Shown piece after piece: positions 8,573 to 17,529 of a DNA stretch of 64,000 nucleotides. Source of the stretch: Flavobacterium endoglycinae (GTDB taxonomy: Bacteria; Bacteroidota; Bacteroidia; Flavobacteriales; Flavobacteriaceae); the NCBI RefSeq assembly GCF_017352115.1, contig NZ_CP071448.1, positions 1,178,001-1,242,000 of the forward strand. Direction: 5' to 3'. The translations under genes and the position numbers were made by a program. Numbering within the stretch: position 1 is the stretch's first letter; the number at the start of each line of letters is the position of its first letter. The notes under the pieces are model-generated. The model searched no databases and had not been told where the DNA came from. It worked only from the letters and a program-made list of their open reading frames with translations.

Positions 8573-9985
8573 TTAATTCTTTTTATCAAAATAACGTGTT
8601 AGCTCGTAGGCATTGTCGTTAATCACTTTCATCTCTTTTAATAAAGGCTGATATGGTTCGAAATTGCTGTTTACAATTCCTTTGTTCGAATCTCTGTTCG
8701 AATAATCGGTGCTTAAATCCTGCGGATCGTTATCCATATATTTGAACCAATGCCAGCCTACGCTATTTTTATTTTTAAGCAAAGCCAAAGTAAAATTTTG
8801 GTAAAAAAGTCCTCTTTCTTTTTGTGTTCGAACCAGCCATCCTGCGCCTGTATTATTCGGCAATCCTGAATCTTCTCCTTTGGTATACCATTCTGTAATT
8901 AAAAAAGGTTTTCCCGACCATTCTCCCCAATTGTTCATCAATTCCTGATTGGGTTCCCATTTTCTGTAATGATTGATGGAAATAATATCCATATATATTC
9001 CAGCTACTTTAAAAATCTCAGGATTGGTCAATTCTTGTTCTTTATCCTGATTGAAACGGCATCCTAAATACATGTGATTGGGATCTTCTTTTTTAAGGGC
9101 TTCCGTTACTTTTTTCATGTAGGTTTCAAAATAAAAAGCTGTAAATGCCATTCGGTCTTCCTGCGTAATATCCGAAACTGAAGCATTAAATCCTTTTCGC
9201 TGATCGAACCATTCTTTTGCCGCTAAATATCCCTGCTCGTCTTTGGCCAATAAAGTTAAATGTTTATCTAATGCGTCGTTGTACCACGGAAGCTCATTAT
9301 CTGTAAAATAACCCATCAAATACTTATCATTTTTGTATTGCGAAACTTCTTTTACTGCTTTTTGAATATAAGAATCGAATTCTTTATCAAAAACCATAAC
9401 CAAATCAAAACGATAATTCTGCCAGCTGGCTTCTTTGTATTTTCCGCCGTATTTTTTAATATGATCAGAATGATACATTGCCATTGGCGAAATAATCACG
9501 GTATAAACCAGTGGATTTTCGGCATTACGGATCAAGTTCACATTCGACCACGCTCCTACACCGTTGAATCCGTTATCGCGAAGTAATTTTGATTCTTGCT
9601 TTACCCAATTTTCATTGCTTCCGTATTTTTTATCAAATGCTTTCTGCTGATTTACAGAACGTCCCGCATTGAAAACTGCAATCCCTTTGTAAATAAACGG
9701 ATATCCTTCTGGATCAATAATCCACCATCTATTGTCTACTTTTTCAGTTCTAAAAAATCCTGTTGCTTCTTTTTTCCAAACTTTAAAACCTCCATAAATC
9801 GAAGTTAGTTCTGGTTTTTTCGTTTTAAATCCAGGCAGTTTGTCAATGGTTTTGGCATCGTAAGCTACCCATTTTGGATCTAATGCATTTTGTCTGGCTT
9901 CGACTTTTTGATACGTAATTTTATTCTGTGCATGTAATGAAATCAGGCTTATAAAACAGAACAATACATAAATGGAATGTTTCAT
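8573..9985 (-). CDS. Clan GH-A glycoside hydrolase, agarase-like, family uncertain
   Basis: A 470-residue secreted enzyme (signal peptide ..FISLISLHAQ). The segment FRTEKVDNRWWIIDPEGYPF (about 78-97) is typical of proteins annotated as agarase/GH50-like in Bacteroidetes PULs. A TIM barrel follows, with Glu231 in YFTDNELPWYND as likely acid/base and Glu365 in FLITEWYTK as likely nucleophile. Both are in the beta-4 and beta-7 positions expected for clan GH-A. Its neighbours are a PKD lipoprotein and GH10 upstream and GH2 downstream, so it probably acts on the same beta-glycan. I could not place it in a named GH family; 'agarase' should not be taken literally here. Confidence 0.8.
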   Translation of the reverse strand: MKHSIYVLFCFISLISLHAQNKITYQKVEARQNALDPKWVAYDAKTIDKLPGFKTKKPELTSIYGGFKVWKKEATGFFRTEKVDNRWWIIDPEGYPFIYKGIAVFNAGRSVNQQKAFDKKYGSNENWVKQESKLLRDNGFNGVGAWSNVNLIRNAENPLVYTVIISPMAMYHSDHIKKYGGKYKEASWQNYRFDLVMVFDKEFDSYIQKAVKEVSQYKNDKYLMGYFTDNELPWYNDALDKHLTLLAKDEQGYLAAKEWFDQRKGFNASVSDITQEDRMAFTAFYFETYMKKVTEALKKEDPNHMYLGCRFNQDKEQELTNPEIFKVAGIYMDIISINHYRKWEPNQELMNNWGEWSGKPFLITEWYTKGEDSGLPNNTGAGWLVRTQKERGLFYQNFTLALLKNKNSVGWHWFKYMDNDPQDLSTDYSNRDSNKGIVNSNFEPYQPLLKEMKVINDNAYELTRYFDKKN

Positions 9986-10031
9986 TAAATTCGTTTTTTT
10001 AATTATTTTTTGAGGAAATCTTTGTGTTCAG

Positions 10032-10179
10032 TTTTAACACATAGAAACATAGATTTTGTTAGTGATGAAAAGGCGTTTCACTTACATGAATACACATAAG
10101 TTCTATCCATGAGAAATGAGTTTCTCTTAAATCTCTTTTTTACAGATTATTAATCTATGATTCTATGTGTTAGAAAATT
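10032..10179. repeat. PUL intergenic hairpin repeat, full copy
   Basis: About 150 bp bounded by complementary ends: TTTTAACACATAGAAACATAG at the left and TCTATGATTCTATGTGTTAG at the right, with an internal AAGGCGTTTCACTT block. It fills the whole spacer between the GH-A and PKD genes. A second full copy lies at 12431 and a half copy at 8407. It could act as an mRNA processing or stability hairpin inside the operon, or be a non-autonomous mobile remnant. Confidence 0.7.
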
Positions 10180-11079
10180 TTATTTAGATAAATAGATATG
10201 ATCGATATCGAAAGTGTAATTGTTTAAAGATCTTACGTCTTCTGGATCAACACTTCTTAATACTAAAATGTCTTTGATTTTGGTTAAATCTAAAAGCGGA
10301 TTTTGTTTTTTATAATCTGCAATTGGAATTTGAACCATATTCCAAGCTCCGTCTCTTTTTAATCCATACAAATTGCTTGTGGAGTTAAATTCAACATAAC
10401 CTGTATTAGAGGCATCTTTCATTCTGAATCTGATTTTTCCTGTGCTGGTTGTTCTTACCGCCATATTGATATAGGTGTAAGATGAAATATCGGTAAAGTT
10501 TACAAACTGCAGAATTGCCATTGCCCATTTTGCTTCTGCTGCTGGCGGTGTCGCGGGAAGAGAGAAGTTTCTGTAAGCGCCTTCATAACCATCAGCCGCC
10601 ACTTCTTTTATAACAAACTGATTGCTCGAAACCCAGTTTAAAACAGGAGCTGTTTTGGTAAAATCAGGATTTTCAGAATAGATTTTTAGAGCATCCGCTG
10701 GAACAACAATTGGCGGCGTTGGCGGCGCTTCAACCTCAACGGTAAAAGTTTTCTTTTGGATGGTATTATCAGTATGTGTTATCTCTAAAGTTGTGGTAAA
10801 TGTTCCTGCTTTGGTATATTTTACTTCAACAGTCGGCTCGATAGAAGCTCCCGGAGAACCTCCTTGAAAGGTCCATTTTATAGCTCGTACTTTTGTTGAT
10901 GCATCAGTATAGGTTACGGTTTCCCCTCCTTTAATGGAAGTATTTGTTGAAGTGGCATTTAATTCTCCTTTTTTATAAAGATAGACTTCGCGCACGTCAT
11001 CTTCACAGGAAAACAAAACAGCAAAAAGTACGAAAAACAAATATTTTAATCTAGCGATATGATTTAGTTTTATGGTCAT
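10180..11079 (-). CDS. PKD-domain lipoprotein, candidate surface glycan-binding protein
   Basis: A 299-residue lipoprotein (lipobox VLFSC, then EDD). The acidic residues after the Cys suit Bacteroidetes surface lipoprotein export. Residues about 45-118 form a PKD domain (GGETVTYTDASTKVRAIKWTF...VEVKYTKAGTFTTTLEIT). Residues about 130-299 form a beta-rich, CBM-like module with many aromatic residues. Between SusD and the enzymes of a PUL, this layout matches surface glycan-binding proteins (SusE/F position) that help SusCD capture polysaccharide. No catalytic motif was seen. The glycan specificity is not readable. Confidence 0.8.
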   Translation of the reverse strand: MTIKLNHIARLKYLFFVLFAVLFSCEDDVREVYLYKKGELNATSTNTSIKGGETVTYTDASTKVRAIKWTFQGGSPGASIEPTVEVKYTKAGTFTTTLEITHTDNTIQKKTFTVEVEAPPTPPIVVPADALKIYSENPDFTKTAPVLNWVSSNQFVIKEVAADGYEGAYRNFSLPATPPAAEAKWAMAILQFVNFTDISSYTYINMAVRTTSTGKIRFRMKDASNTGYVEFNSTSNLYGLKRDGAWNMVQIPIADYKKQNPLLDLTKIKDILVLRSVDPEDVRSLNNYTFDIDHIYLSK

Positions 11080-11254
11080 GATTTTGGTTTTTTTGGTTAA
11101 TTATTTTTAGAAAATAGAGGAAAGAATATAGAAAATAGACTTCTTACTGTTCTAGAAGATAACTGAAGAACAAAGACTAGAGATTTTCCAAGTAATACTT
11201 AATCGATCCTCTATGTTTTATGTTCTATTCTCTATATTCTATTCTCTATATTCT

Positions 11255-12346
11255 TTACTTCAATCCATCTAAAAATCCTTGATAAGCAGGTTTTTTATTA
11301 TAATCAGCGTCTAGCAGTAGCGGATATTCTTTGGAGTGCCAGAAGCTGGTCAGCCACGTGTATTTGTCGGTTACTCCCCATGTTGAAATCGCGAATTTTT
11401 GAGTTTGGGGCAAGTCTTCGTACATCGATACAATGTATTTGTAGGTTTCGGCTTGTTTTTGATTTTCTACATCATTAAAGACATACGAATCTGATTTACC
11501 AGTGTTGACTTTGATATCCAATTCTGAAATATGAATCAGCAATCCCGTTGAAGCCAAATCGGTAAATCCGGTTTTCATGGTTTGTCTATTGGTATCTGTA
11601 GCGTAGTGAAACTGATCTCCTAAACCGTCAATAGGTACTCCGTTTGCTTTGAATCTGGTTACCATTTTTTTGATTGCTGTTCTTTTTCCAGCATCCAGAA
11701 CTACACTGTAATCATTGTAGAATAATTTTGCATCAGGATCTGCTGCTTTTGCGTAGCGGAAACATCTTCCATAAAATCCGATTGGGTCTTTAAACAGGGA
11801 ATTGATTACGGTTTCATTTCGCATAGCGCCGCCATCGGCAAAAATTTCATTTACGACGTCCCAGCTTTTTACTTTTCCTTTGTAACGCCCCACAACATCA
11901 GTAATATAAACTTTGACTTTGGCTTCAAAAGCAATCGAATCGTATTGGGCTTTTTTAAACCATTCTGGAAACGAATCGTACCAAACCAAAGTATGTCCGT
12001 GAACTTCCATATTATTGTCTTTTGCAAAACCTACTAAATAATCTGCCGCAGTGTAATTGTATGTTGTCGATGAAGACCAAATACTGGCCATCTTCATTTC
12101 AAATTCGGCTGTAATCTGATTATAATGTTTTAAAACGGCATTTTTATAGTTGGCTTCGTTTTGCAAATCTTTCATTTTAACCGCAGCTCCAATTTTAAAT
12201 TTGGATTTTTCTTTTAAAGTCTGCGTAATTGGATTTGGATTTCCAGAATCGCCTTCATCTGCGTATTTTAAAACTACTTTTTCGTCGTTGCTGCAAGAAG
12301 CAAACATTAAAGCGGTGAGTGCTCCTAAAATATATTGTTTCATCAT
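11255..12346 (-). CDS. GH10 endo-beta-1,4-xylanase, lipoprotein
   Basis: A 363-residue GH10 enzyme anchored as a lipoprotein (lipobox LMFASC, then SNDEK), so probably on the cell surface, where it would cut polymer for SusCD. GH10 hallmarks are HGHTLVWYDSFPEWF, DVVNEIF with acid/base Glu167, GDQFHY, and ISELDIKV with nucleophile Glu275. WGVTDKYTWL closes the barrel, giving the normal single-domain length. It is the best substrate indicator in the locus and points to xylan or a mixed-linkage xylan. It follows SusD in the operon after a 234-bp repeat-bearing spacer. Confidence 0.95.
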   Translation of the reverse strand: MMKQYILGALTALMFASCSNDEKVVLKYADEGDSGNPNPITQTLKEKSKFKIGAAVKMKDLQNEANYKNAVLKHYNQITAEFEMKMASIWSSSTTYNYTAADYLVGFAKDNNMEVHGHTLVWYDSFPEWFKKAQYDSIAFEAKVKVYITDVVGRYKGKVKSWDVVNEIFADGGAMRNETVINSLFKDPIGFYGRCFRYAKAADPDAKLFYNDYSVVLDAGKRTAIKKMVTRFKANGVPIDGLGDQFHYATDTNRQTMKTGFTDLASTGLLIHISELDIKVNTGKSDSYVFNDVENQKQAETYKYIVSMYEDLPQTQKFAISTWGVTDKYTWLTSFWHSKEYPLLLDADYNKKPAYQGFLDGLK

Positions 12347-12430
12347 GTTATCTTTTTAAATCCGGAAGTCAGATCAGGATTCCAACTTCCGGATGGGTTA
12401 TTACTAACTTTAACCTTAACTTTTTGTCTC

Positions 12431-12580
12431 TTTTAAACACATAGGAACATAGATTTTGAAAACTTTATAAAGGCGTTTTACTTTCATTAATTCACATAGC
12501 AAAAACTATGTTGAAGAAATTTGTTTCTCTTTAGATATCTTTTAATTAGAAAAAATCTATGTTTCTATGTGTTAGAAAAT
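12431..12580. repeat. PUL intergenic hairpin repeat, full copy
   Basis: The left arm (TTTTAAACACATAGGAACATAG, 12431) and right arm (AAATCTATGTTTCTATGTGTT, near 12553) are complementary and enclose a TATAAAGGCGTTTTACTTTC block shared with the copies at 8407 and 10032. It ends at the SusD stop codon. Confidence 0.7.
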
Positions 12581-14173
12581 TTAATTGTAACCAACATTAA
12601 ATCCAGCTGGTTTTCCCATCAAATCAATTTGTGATTGTGGAATTGGCATGTTTACCATTGCTGGAGTCATTCTTAAAGGTACTTCACCCGAAATAGTTCC
12701 AGATGGACTTGAACGGAAATATAAATTTTGTCTTTCAACCAAAAGTCCTAATCTTTTCAGCAGGAACCATCTGTTGTTTTCAAAAGCCAATTCTCTTGCT
12801 GATTCGTCTAAATAATTGTTTAAAGTCCACGATGTTAAATCAAAAGTGGTTACAGTACTTTCTGGGTTTCCTGTATAACCTCTTCTTCTTACTTTATTTA
12901 AATAGGCCAGTGCTTTGGTATCATTTCCTAAATTATGATGTGCTTCTGATGCCAGTAAATACGTTTCTGCCAATCTGTAATACATATAATCTTTGTAACT
13001 GTTGGAAGTCATTGGCAGTTTTTCAGTATCATGGTATTTTTTCAAACTCCAGTGCCAAGCTCTGTAATTTCCGTTTGGTGCTGCAATTGCCGGATTGGTA
13101 ATAGGCTGTCCGAATCTTGGATTACTTGGAACATTGATTTTATAATCCTGATAATTATCTGAATAATAATAGGTTTTAAATCGTAAATCATTGGTTTGGT
13201 CGTAAAGTGATTTCAGGTAATTGTTGGGATAAAACCATCCCAAAGCCTGACCACCGTAAGCTACATCTTGAACCAATTCATTGGCATTTAATTCATAAGT
13301 TCTGTGTGTAAAAACACTGCTTAACCAAGAGCCGCCGCCTCCGGCTAAATCATCACTTGGCCCTAATAAAAAGTCTTTTTGATAGGTAAAAAGAGATTCT
13401 TTATGATTTCCATTTTGTCCCCAAACATCAGCAAGTGCTACTAAACCGTGTGTTCCGTCGTTAATAATGGCATCAAATTGAGCGGCAGCTTCTGCCCAGT
13501 CTTCCTGCCATAAAGCGCTTTTGCCGCGAATGTGTCTCGCAACACCCTGGCCATAACGTCCCGGATCTACTTTAAAAGGAAGATTGGCAATAGCGTAATC
13601 TAAATCGGCATCGATTAATCGATATACATCTGCATCGCTGGCTACTTTGTATTCAACCGGATCGTTAATATTTTCAGGAGTTGTCGGAATAGTATCGATA
13701 AGGATTCCGCCATACATTTGTTTTAGGTCCAGATATAATTCACCTCTTATCACTCTTGCCTGTGCTACTAATCTTTTTTTGGCATTTTCATCCATTTTGA
13801 TATTCCTAGCCGATGTAATAATAGCCGAACATCTGTCGATGATTTTATAACCTTGAATCCATTTTGAACCTGTAAATGACTGCGGATTATGTCCGGTTCC
13901 GTAAGGTGTATTCCATGTTCTGTGCAGTCCTAAATCGGTGGCAACCATAAAGAACACATTGGCCCACAAATCGCTGTTATCGCCTGAAGGCAGGTTGTAA
14001 TAACGCATTTGGTTGTAAAGTGCATTTACTCCTACTTCTAATCCTGCAGGAGAATTGTAGATATAGTCTACAGAAACCTGATCTTTTACGTTTTCTTCCA
14101 GAAAATCTTCGCATGAAGTAAGTCCTAAAGAAAGTCCGAATATCAAAACAAATAGAAAATTTATATTTTTCAT
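12581..14173 (-). CDS. SusD/RagB family outer-membrane glycan-binding lipoprotein
   Basis: A 530-residue SusD homologue (lipobox LGLTSC, then EDFLEE). It forms the lid of the SusC transporter and binds the oligosaccharide outside the cell. Family features are the N-terminal AGLEVGVNALYNQMRYY region with TPR helices, QARVIRGELYLDLKQMYGGI, the YRLAETYLLASEAHHNLGN block and the C-terminal LAFENNRWFLLKRLGLL segment. It starts 43 bases after the SusC stop on the same strand, the invariable SusC-SusD order. Confidence 0.96.
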   Translation of the reverse strand: MKNINFLFVLIFGLSLGLTSCEDFLEENVKDQVSVDYIYNSPAGLEVGVNALYNQMRYYNLPSGDNSDLWANVFFMVATDLGLHRTWNTPYGTGHNPQSFTGSKWIQGYKIIDRCSAIITSARNIKMDENAKKRLVAQARVIRGELYLDLKQMYGGILIDTIPTTPENINDPVEYKVASDADVYRLIDADLDYAIANLPFKVDPGRYGQGVARHIRGKSALWQEDWAEAAAQFDAIINDGTHGLVALADVWGQNGNHKESLFTYQKDFLLGPSDDLAGGGGSWLSSVFTHRTYELNANELVQDVAYGGQALGWFYPNNYLKSLYDQTNDLRFKTYYYSDNYQDYKINVPSNPRFGQPITNPAIAAPNGNYRAWHWSLKKYHDTEKLPMTSNSYKDYMYYRLAETYLLASEAHHNLGNDTKALAYLNKVRRRGYTGNPESTVTTFDLTSWTLNNYLDESARELAFENNRWFLLKRLGLLVERQNLYFRSSPSGTISGEVPLRMTPAMVNMPIPQSQIDLMGKPAGFNVGYN

Positions 14174-14216
14174 GATCTTGTTATTTTTATTTTATTGAAT
14201 GTCTTAAACTTTGTTA

Positions 14217-17200
14217 TTAGAAACCTACTTGTAACCCTATAACACAAGTAACTGGTTCTGGATAATCGCCTATTTCTTTTTCTGGGCTGTACGATTGGTA
14301 ATCCGTCAAAGTGACTAAGTTGCTTCCGGTTACATACAACCTCATATTACTCAATCCTAATGATTTAAGCGTGTTTTCAGGAAATTTGAATCCAACAGAA
14401 ACGTTTTGCAAACGAATGTATGAGGCGTCTTGTAATCCTAACGTATTGATGTATGGCGGATCGTTTCCGTCTCTTGGTCTCGGCCAGTTTCCACCCGGAT
14501 TTTCAGGTGTCCAATAGTCTTGTTTAATACCATTTTTTACTCCTCTTAATGAACCTCCGTGAACATAATCGTACAAGAACAAGTTATCTCTGGTAACGCC
14601 TTGAACAGTATAAATATCTGCCGAGAAATCAAATTGTTTGTATTCTAAAGCCAATGAAAAGGTTCCGAACCAATCAGGCATTTTTGAAGTGATAATTCTG
14701 TCCTGATCTGGATTTGGATTAGCTCCATTTGACGGATCGGCATCGTATAATTTGATATCTCCTGGATATAAAGTAGTTCCTGTAACAATTGGAATTGTTT
14801 CTCCTTCTTGATAAATTCCGACTGCTTTGTAGCGGTAATACACATCGATTGGTTTTCCTATAAACCAGAGGTTTCCAACGGCATCATCTTCTCTTCCATC
14901 TCCGTTTGCATCTTTACCATAAATGCTTACAATGCTGTTTTTGTTTTTAGTGAAAGTGGCTCCTACATTTAATCTGAAATCTTTCTTTTTGATCAAATCA
15001 CTATTTAAGGTAATTTCCAAACCTTTATTGTTTACTTTACCAATATTGGACAATTTCGTGGTATAGCCAGTGTTGGCATTTAAGGTTTCGTAAATCAATA
15101 AATCTGAAGTGTCGGTATTATAAACCTCAACTGTTCCTGTTAATCTGTTTTTGAAAAGACCAAAATCAGCAGCAAGGTTTAATTGTGTTGAAGTTTCCCA
15201 GCGTAAATCTGGATTTGATAATTGTGATCCCGGAACGTATCCAGAAACTTTTACTCCGTTTATAATGTAATCTCTCTGTACTGCTGTTGCCATACTTTGA
15301 TACGGATCTTTCGGCTGGTTTCCTACTTTACCATAACTGGCTCTTAGTTTGAAATTGCTGATAACTGGAAGATGTTCTTTTATGAATTCTTCATTAGAAA
15401 CATTCCAAGCCGCATTTACAGCAGGAAAGAATCCCCATTTATTATTTTTTCCAAATACTGAAGATCCATCGGCTCTTCCTGAAACCGTGAAATAATATTT
15501 GCTGTCAAAATCATATTCTAATTTTCCTGCGAAAGAAATAAGTGATCTTTCATTTCCTCCAATTAATGGTGTATTTAAGAAGGCACTTTCTAGGCCGTAA
15601 ATTCCTAATATATCGCTTGGGATTCTGCTTGCTGAGTTTTCAAATTCATTGTATTCTGATGATGTAATTTCGTAAACTCCTGTAGCGTTAAAATGATTTT
15701 TGTCTGCCAGCTTAAAGTTGTAATTCAAAATATTACTCAATTGATATTCTACATTGTCTTTAAAAGTAATACGTCCGCTTCCTTGTCCAGAATTGGCAAT
15801 TCCTGCAAGTGATTTTGAAGAATTGAAAGACATTGCTTTGTAATTCCACGATCTGCGGCTGGCATTTAATTTATAGGTAAAACCTTTTAATAAATTAATA
15901 TCTAGAAAAACATTCATGATATCATTTCGGTTTAACTCATTGGTATTGGTTTCATAAATATCGATCAGTGGATTTGGTGTTTCCTGAATACCTCCTGGCA
16001 AATGACGAAACGTACCATCATCGTTGTAGATTTTTCCAAGCGGCGATGTGTTGATGGCATTGTTTAAGATGTTCCCAACATTTGGTCTGTCTGATTCTGA
16101 ATACTGAAGCGAAACATTCATACCTACTTTCAGCCAATCAGTAATTCGCTGATCAACATTTACTCTCATGGCTACTTTTTCGAAATCAGAATTTGGAATT
16201 ACTCCTTGCGTATTAATGTAGTTGATACTTGAAAAAATACTTGTTTTTTCGGTACCAGATGAAATACTTACACTATGATTATTGGTTACTCCTGTTCTTA
16301 AAACATATTTTTCCCAGTCAATGTATTTTCCTGATTTAACCGATTCAAGTTCAAGCGGTGAAAAAACCTGTTCGTCTGGTCTGTAAACTCCACCGTTACT
16401 GGTTCTGTAGGCTTCTCTTTTTAATTGTGCAAATTCTTCTCCGCTGTAAATGTCAAAATTTCTATTGATGGTCTGTACACCAGAGAAACCGTTGTAAGCG
16501 ATTTTTGCTTTTCCCGTTTTTCCTCTTTTTGTGGTAATTAAAATCACTCCGTTTGAAGCTCTTGCTCCATAAATAGATTGTGCAGCGGCATCTTTTAGAA
16601 TTTCTAAAGAAGCAATATCGTTGGCATTGATGTCATTGATATTTCCAATTACCACACCATCTGCAATTACGATTGGTTCGTTGCTTCCGTTAATCGATTT
16701 TTTCCCTCTAATCTGGATTGAAGATGAACTTCCCGGGCCTCCATCGGCTAATGAAACTTGAACTCCGGCAGCTTTTCCTCTAAGCATTTCTCCAACATCT
16801 GAAGTCGCCACTTTTGTCATGTCGCCTGGTTTAACCGAAGCTACAGAACTAATTACGTCGCTTTTCTTTTTGGTTCCGTAGCCTACAACGATGATTTCGT
16901 CTAATGCCTGAGAACTGGCTTTTAGTACGACTTTTAGGTTTTTCTTGTTTTCTGTGTCAACAGCAACTTCATCCATCCCGATGAAGGAAAAAACAAGTGT
17001 ACTTTTTGGCGCAGTGCTAATGCTGAAATTCCCGTCGAAATCAGTCTGGGTTCCTTTTGTACTTCCTTTTACATGCACGTTTACTCCTGGTAATGGGAGA
17101 CCTGCATTGTCAACTACTTTTCCGGAAATGGTACTTTCCTGTGCATTCACATTTGAAGCGAGAATAAACAGAAAAGACATTAAAATTAATCGTAGATAAT

Positions 17201-17243
17201 TTCCACCAAGAAAAAGAATCTTTTCGGGTTTGTTGTTTTTCAT
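14217..17243 (-). CDS. SusC/RagA family TonB-dependent oligosaccharide transporter
   Basis: A 1008-residue outer-membrane barrel. After a signal peptide (..SNVNAQE) comes a carboxypeptidase-like regulatory domain (SGKVVDNAGLPLPGVNVHVKG). A DEIIVVGYGTKKKSD motif around residue 115 serves as the SusC-type TonB-box region. The plug domain follows (GSSSSIQIRGKKSING, DAAAQSIYGARASNGVILITTKRG) and then a beta-barrel ending in GLQVGF. It imports oligosaccharides with the SusD protein that follows. The 286-bp upstream spacer separates it from the hybrid regulator, which is encoded on the same strand and probably activates this promoter. Confidence 0.97.
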   Translation of the reverse strand: MKNNKPEKILFLGGNYLRLILMSFLFILASNVNAQESTISGKVVDNAGLPLPGVNVHVKGSTKGTQTDFDGNFSISTAPKSTLVFSFIGMDEVAVDTENKKNLKVVLKASSQALDEIIVVGYGTKKKSDVISSVASVKPGDMTKVATSDVGEMLRGKAAGVQVSLADGGPGSSSSIQIRGKKSINGSNEPIVIADGVVIGNINDINANDIASLEILKDAAAQSIYGARASNGVILITTKRGKTGKAKIAYNGFSGVQTINRNFDIYSGEEFAQLKREAYRTSNGGVYRPDEQVFSPLELESVKSGKYIDWEKYVLRTGVTNNHSVSISSGTEKTSIFSSINYINTQGVIPNSDFEKVAMRVNVDQRITDWLKVGMNVSLQYSESDRPNVGNILNNAINTSPLGKIYNDDGTFRHLPGGIQETPNPLIDIYETNTNELNRNDIMNVFLDINLLKGFTYKLNASRRSWNYKAMSFNSSKSLAGIANSGQGSGRITFKDNVEYQLSNILNYNFKLADKNHFNATGVYEITSSEYNEFENSASRIPSDILGIYGLESAFLNTPLIGGNERSLISFAGKLEYDFDSKYYFTVSGRADGSSVFGKNNKWGFFPAVNAAWNVSNEEFIKEHLPVISNFKLRASYGKVGNQPKDPYQSMATAVQRDYIINGVKVSGYVPGSQLSNPDLRWETSTQLNLAADFGLFKNRLTGTVEVYNTDTSDLLIYETLNANTGYTTKLSNIGKVNNKGLEITLNSDLIKKKDFRLNVGATFTKNKNSIVSIYGKDANGDGREDDAVGNLWFIGKPIDVYYRYKAVGIYQEGETIPIVTGTTLYPGDIKLYDADPSNGANPNPDQDRIITSKMPDWFGTFSLALEYKQFDFSADIYTVQGVTRDNLFLYDYVHGGSLRGVKNGIKQDYWTPENPGGNWPRPRDGNDPPYINTLGLQDASYIRLQNVSVGFKFPENTLKSLGLSNMRLYVTGSNLVTLTDYQSYSPEKEIGDYPEPVTCVIGLQVGF

Positions 17244-17529
17244 TGTTAATTTTTTTGGTTAGTTAATTTATAAAGTCATGTGATTATTGGTTGCAAAAAT
17301 GACTAATAAATGAGGTTACCAAGGGAGGTGAATATTCGTTTTTAGGGGTGTCGATGTGTTTCTTTCAATATTTCAGCCCTTTAAAAACGGTATTCGTAAT
17401 AAAAAACCTAAAAAATTACGATGTAGTTATTTTGGAATTTAACCGCAAAGTCCACAAAGTTTTTATTAAAATTTGCGGACTTTGCGTAAATCTCAGCTCC
17501 CGTTAACTATCGGGATTGCGTTTAGAAAT
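17244..17529. repeat. Spacer upstream of SusC with a hairpin repeat
   Basis: The 286 bp hold the SusC promoter region and no ORF. A 10-bp perfect inverted repeat (CGCAAAGTCC at 17444-17453, GGACTTTGCG at 17477-17486) encloses an A/T loop. A smaller CCCG/CGGG hairpin follows at 17498-17513, near the regulator stop. The larger dyad could end or process the regulator transcript before the SusC promoter. Confidence 0.55.
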
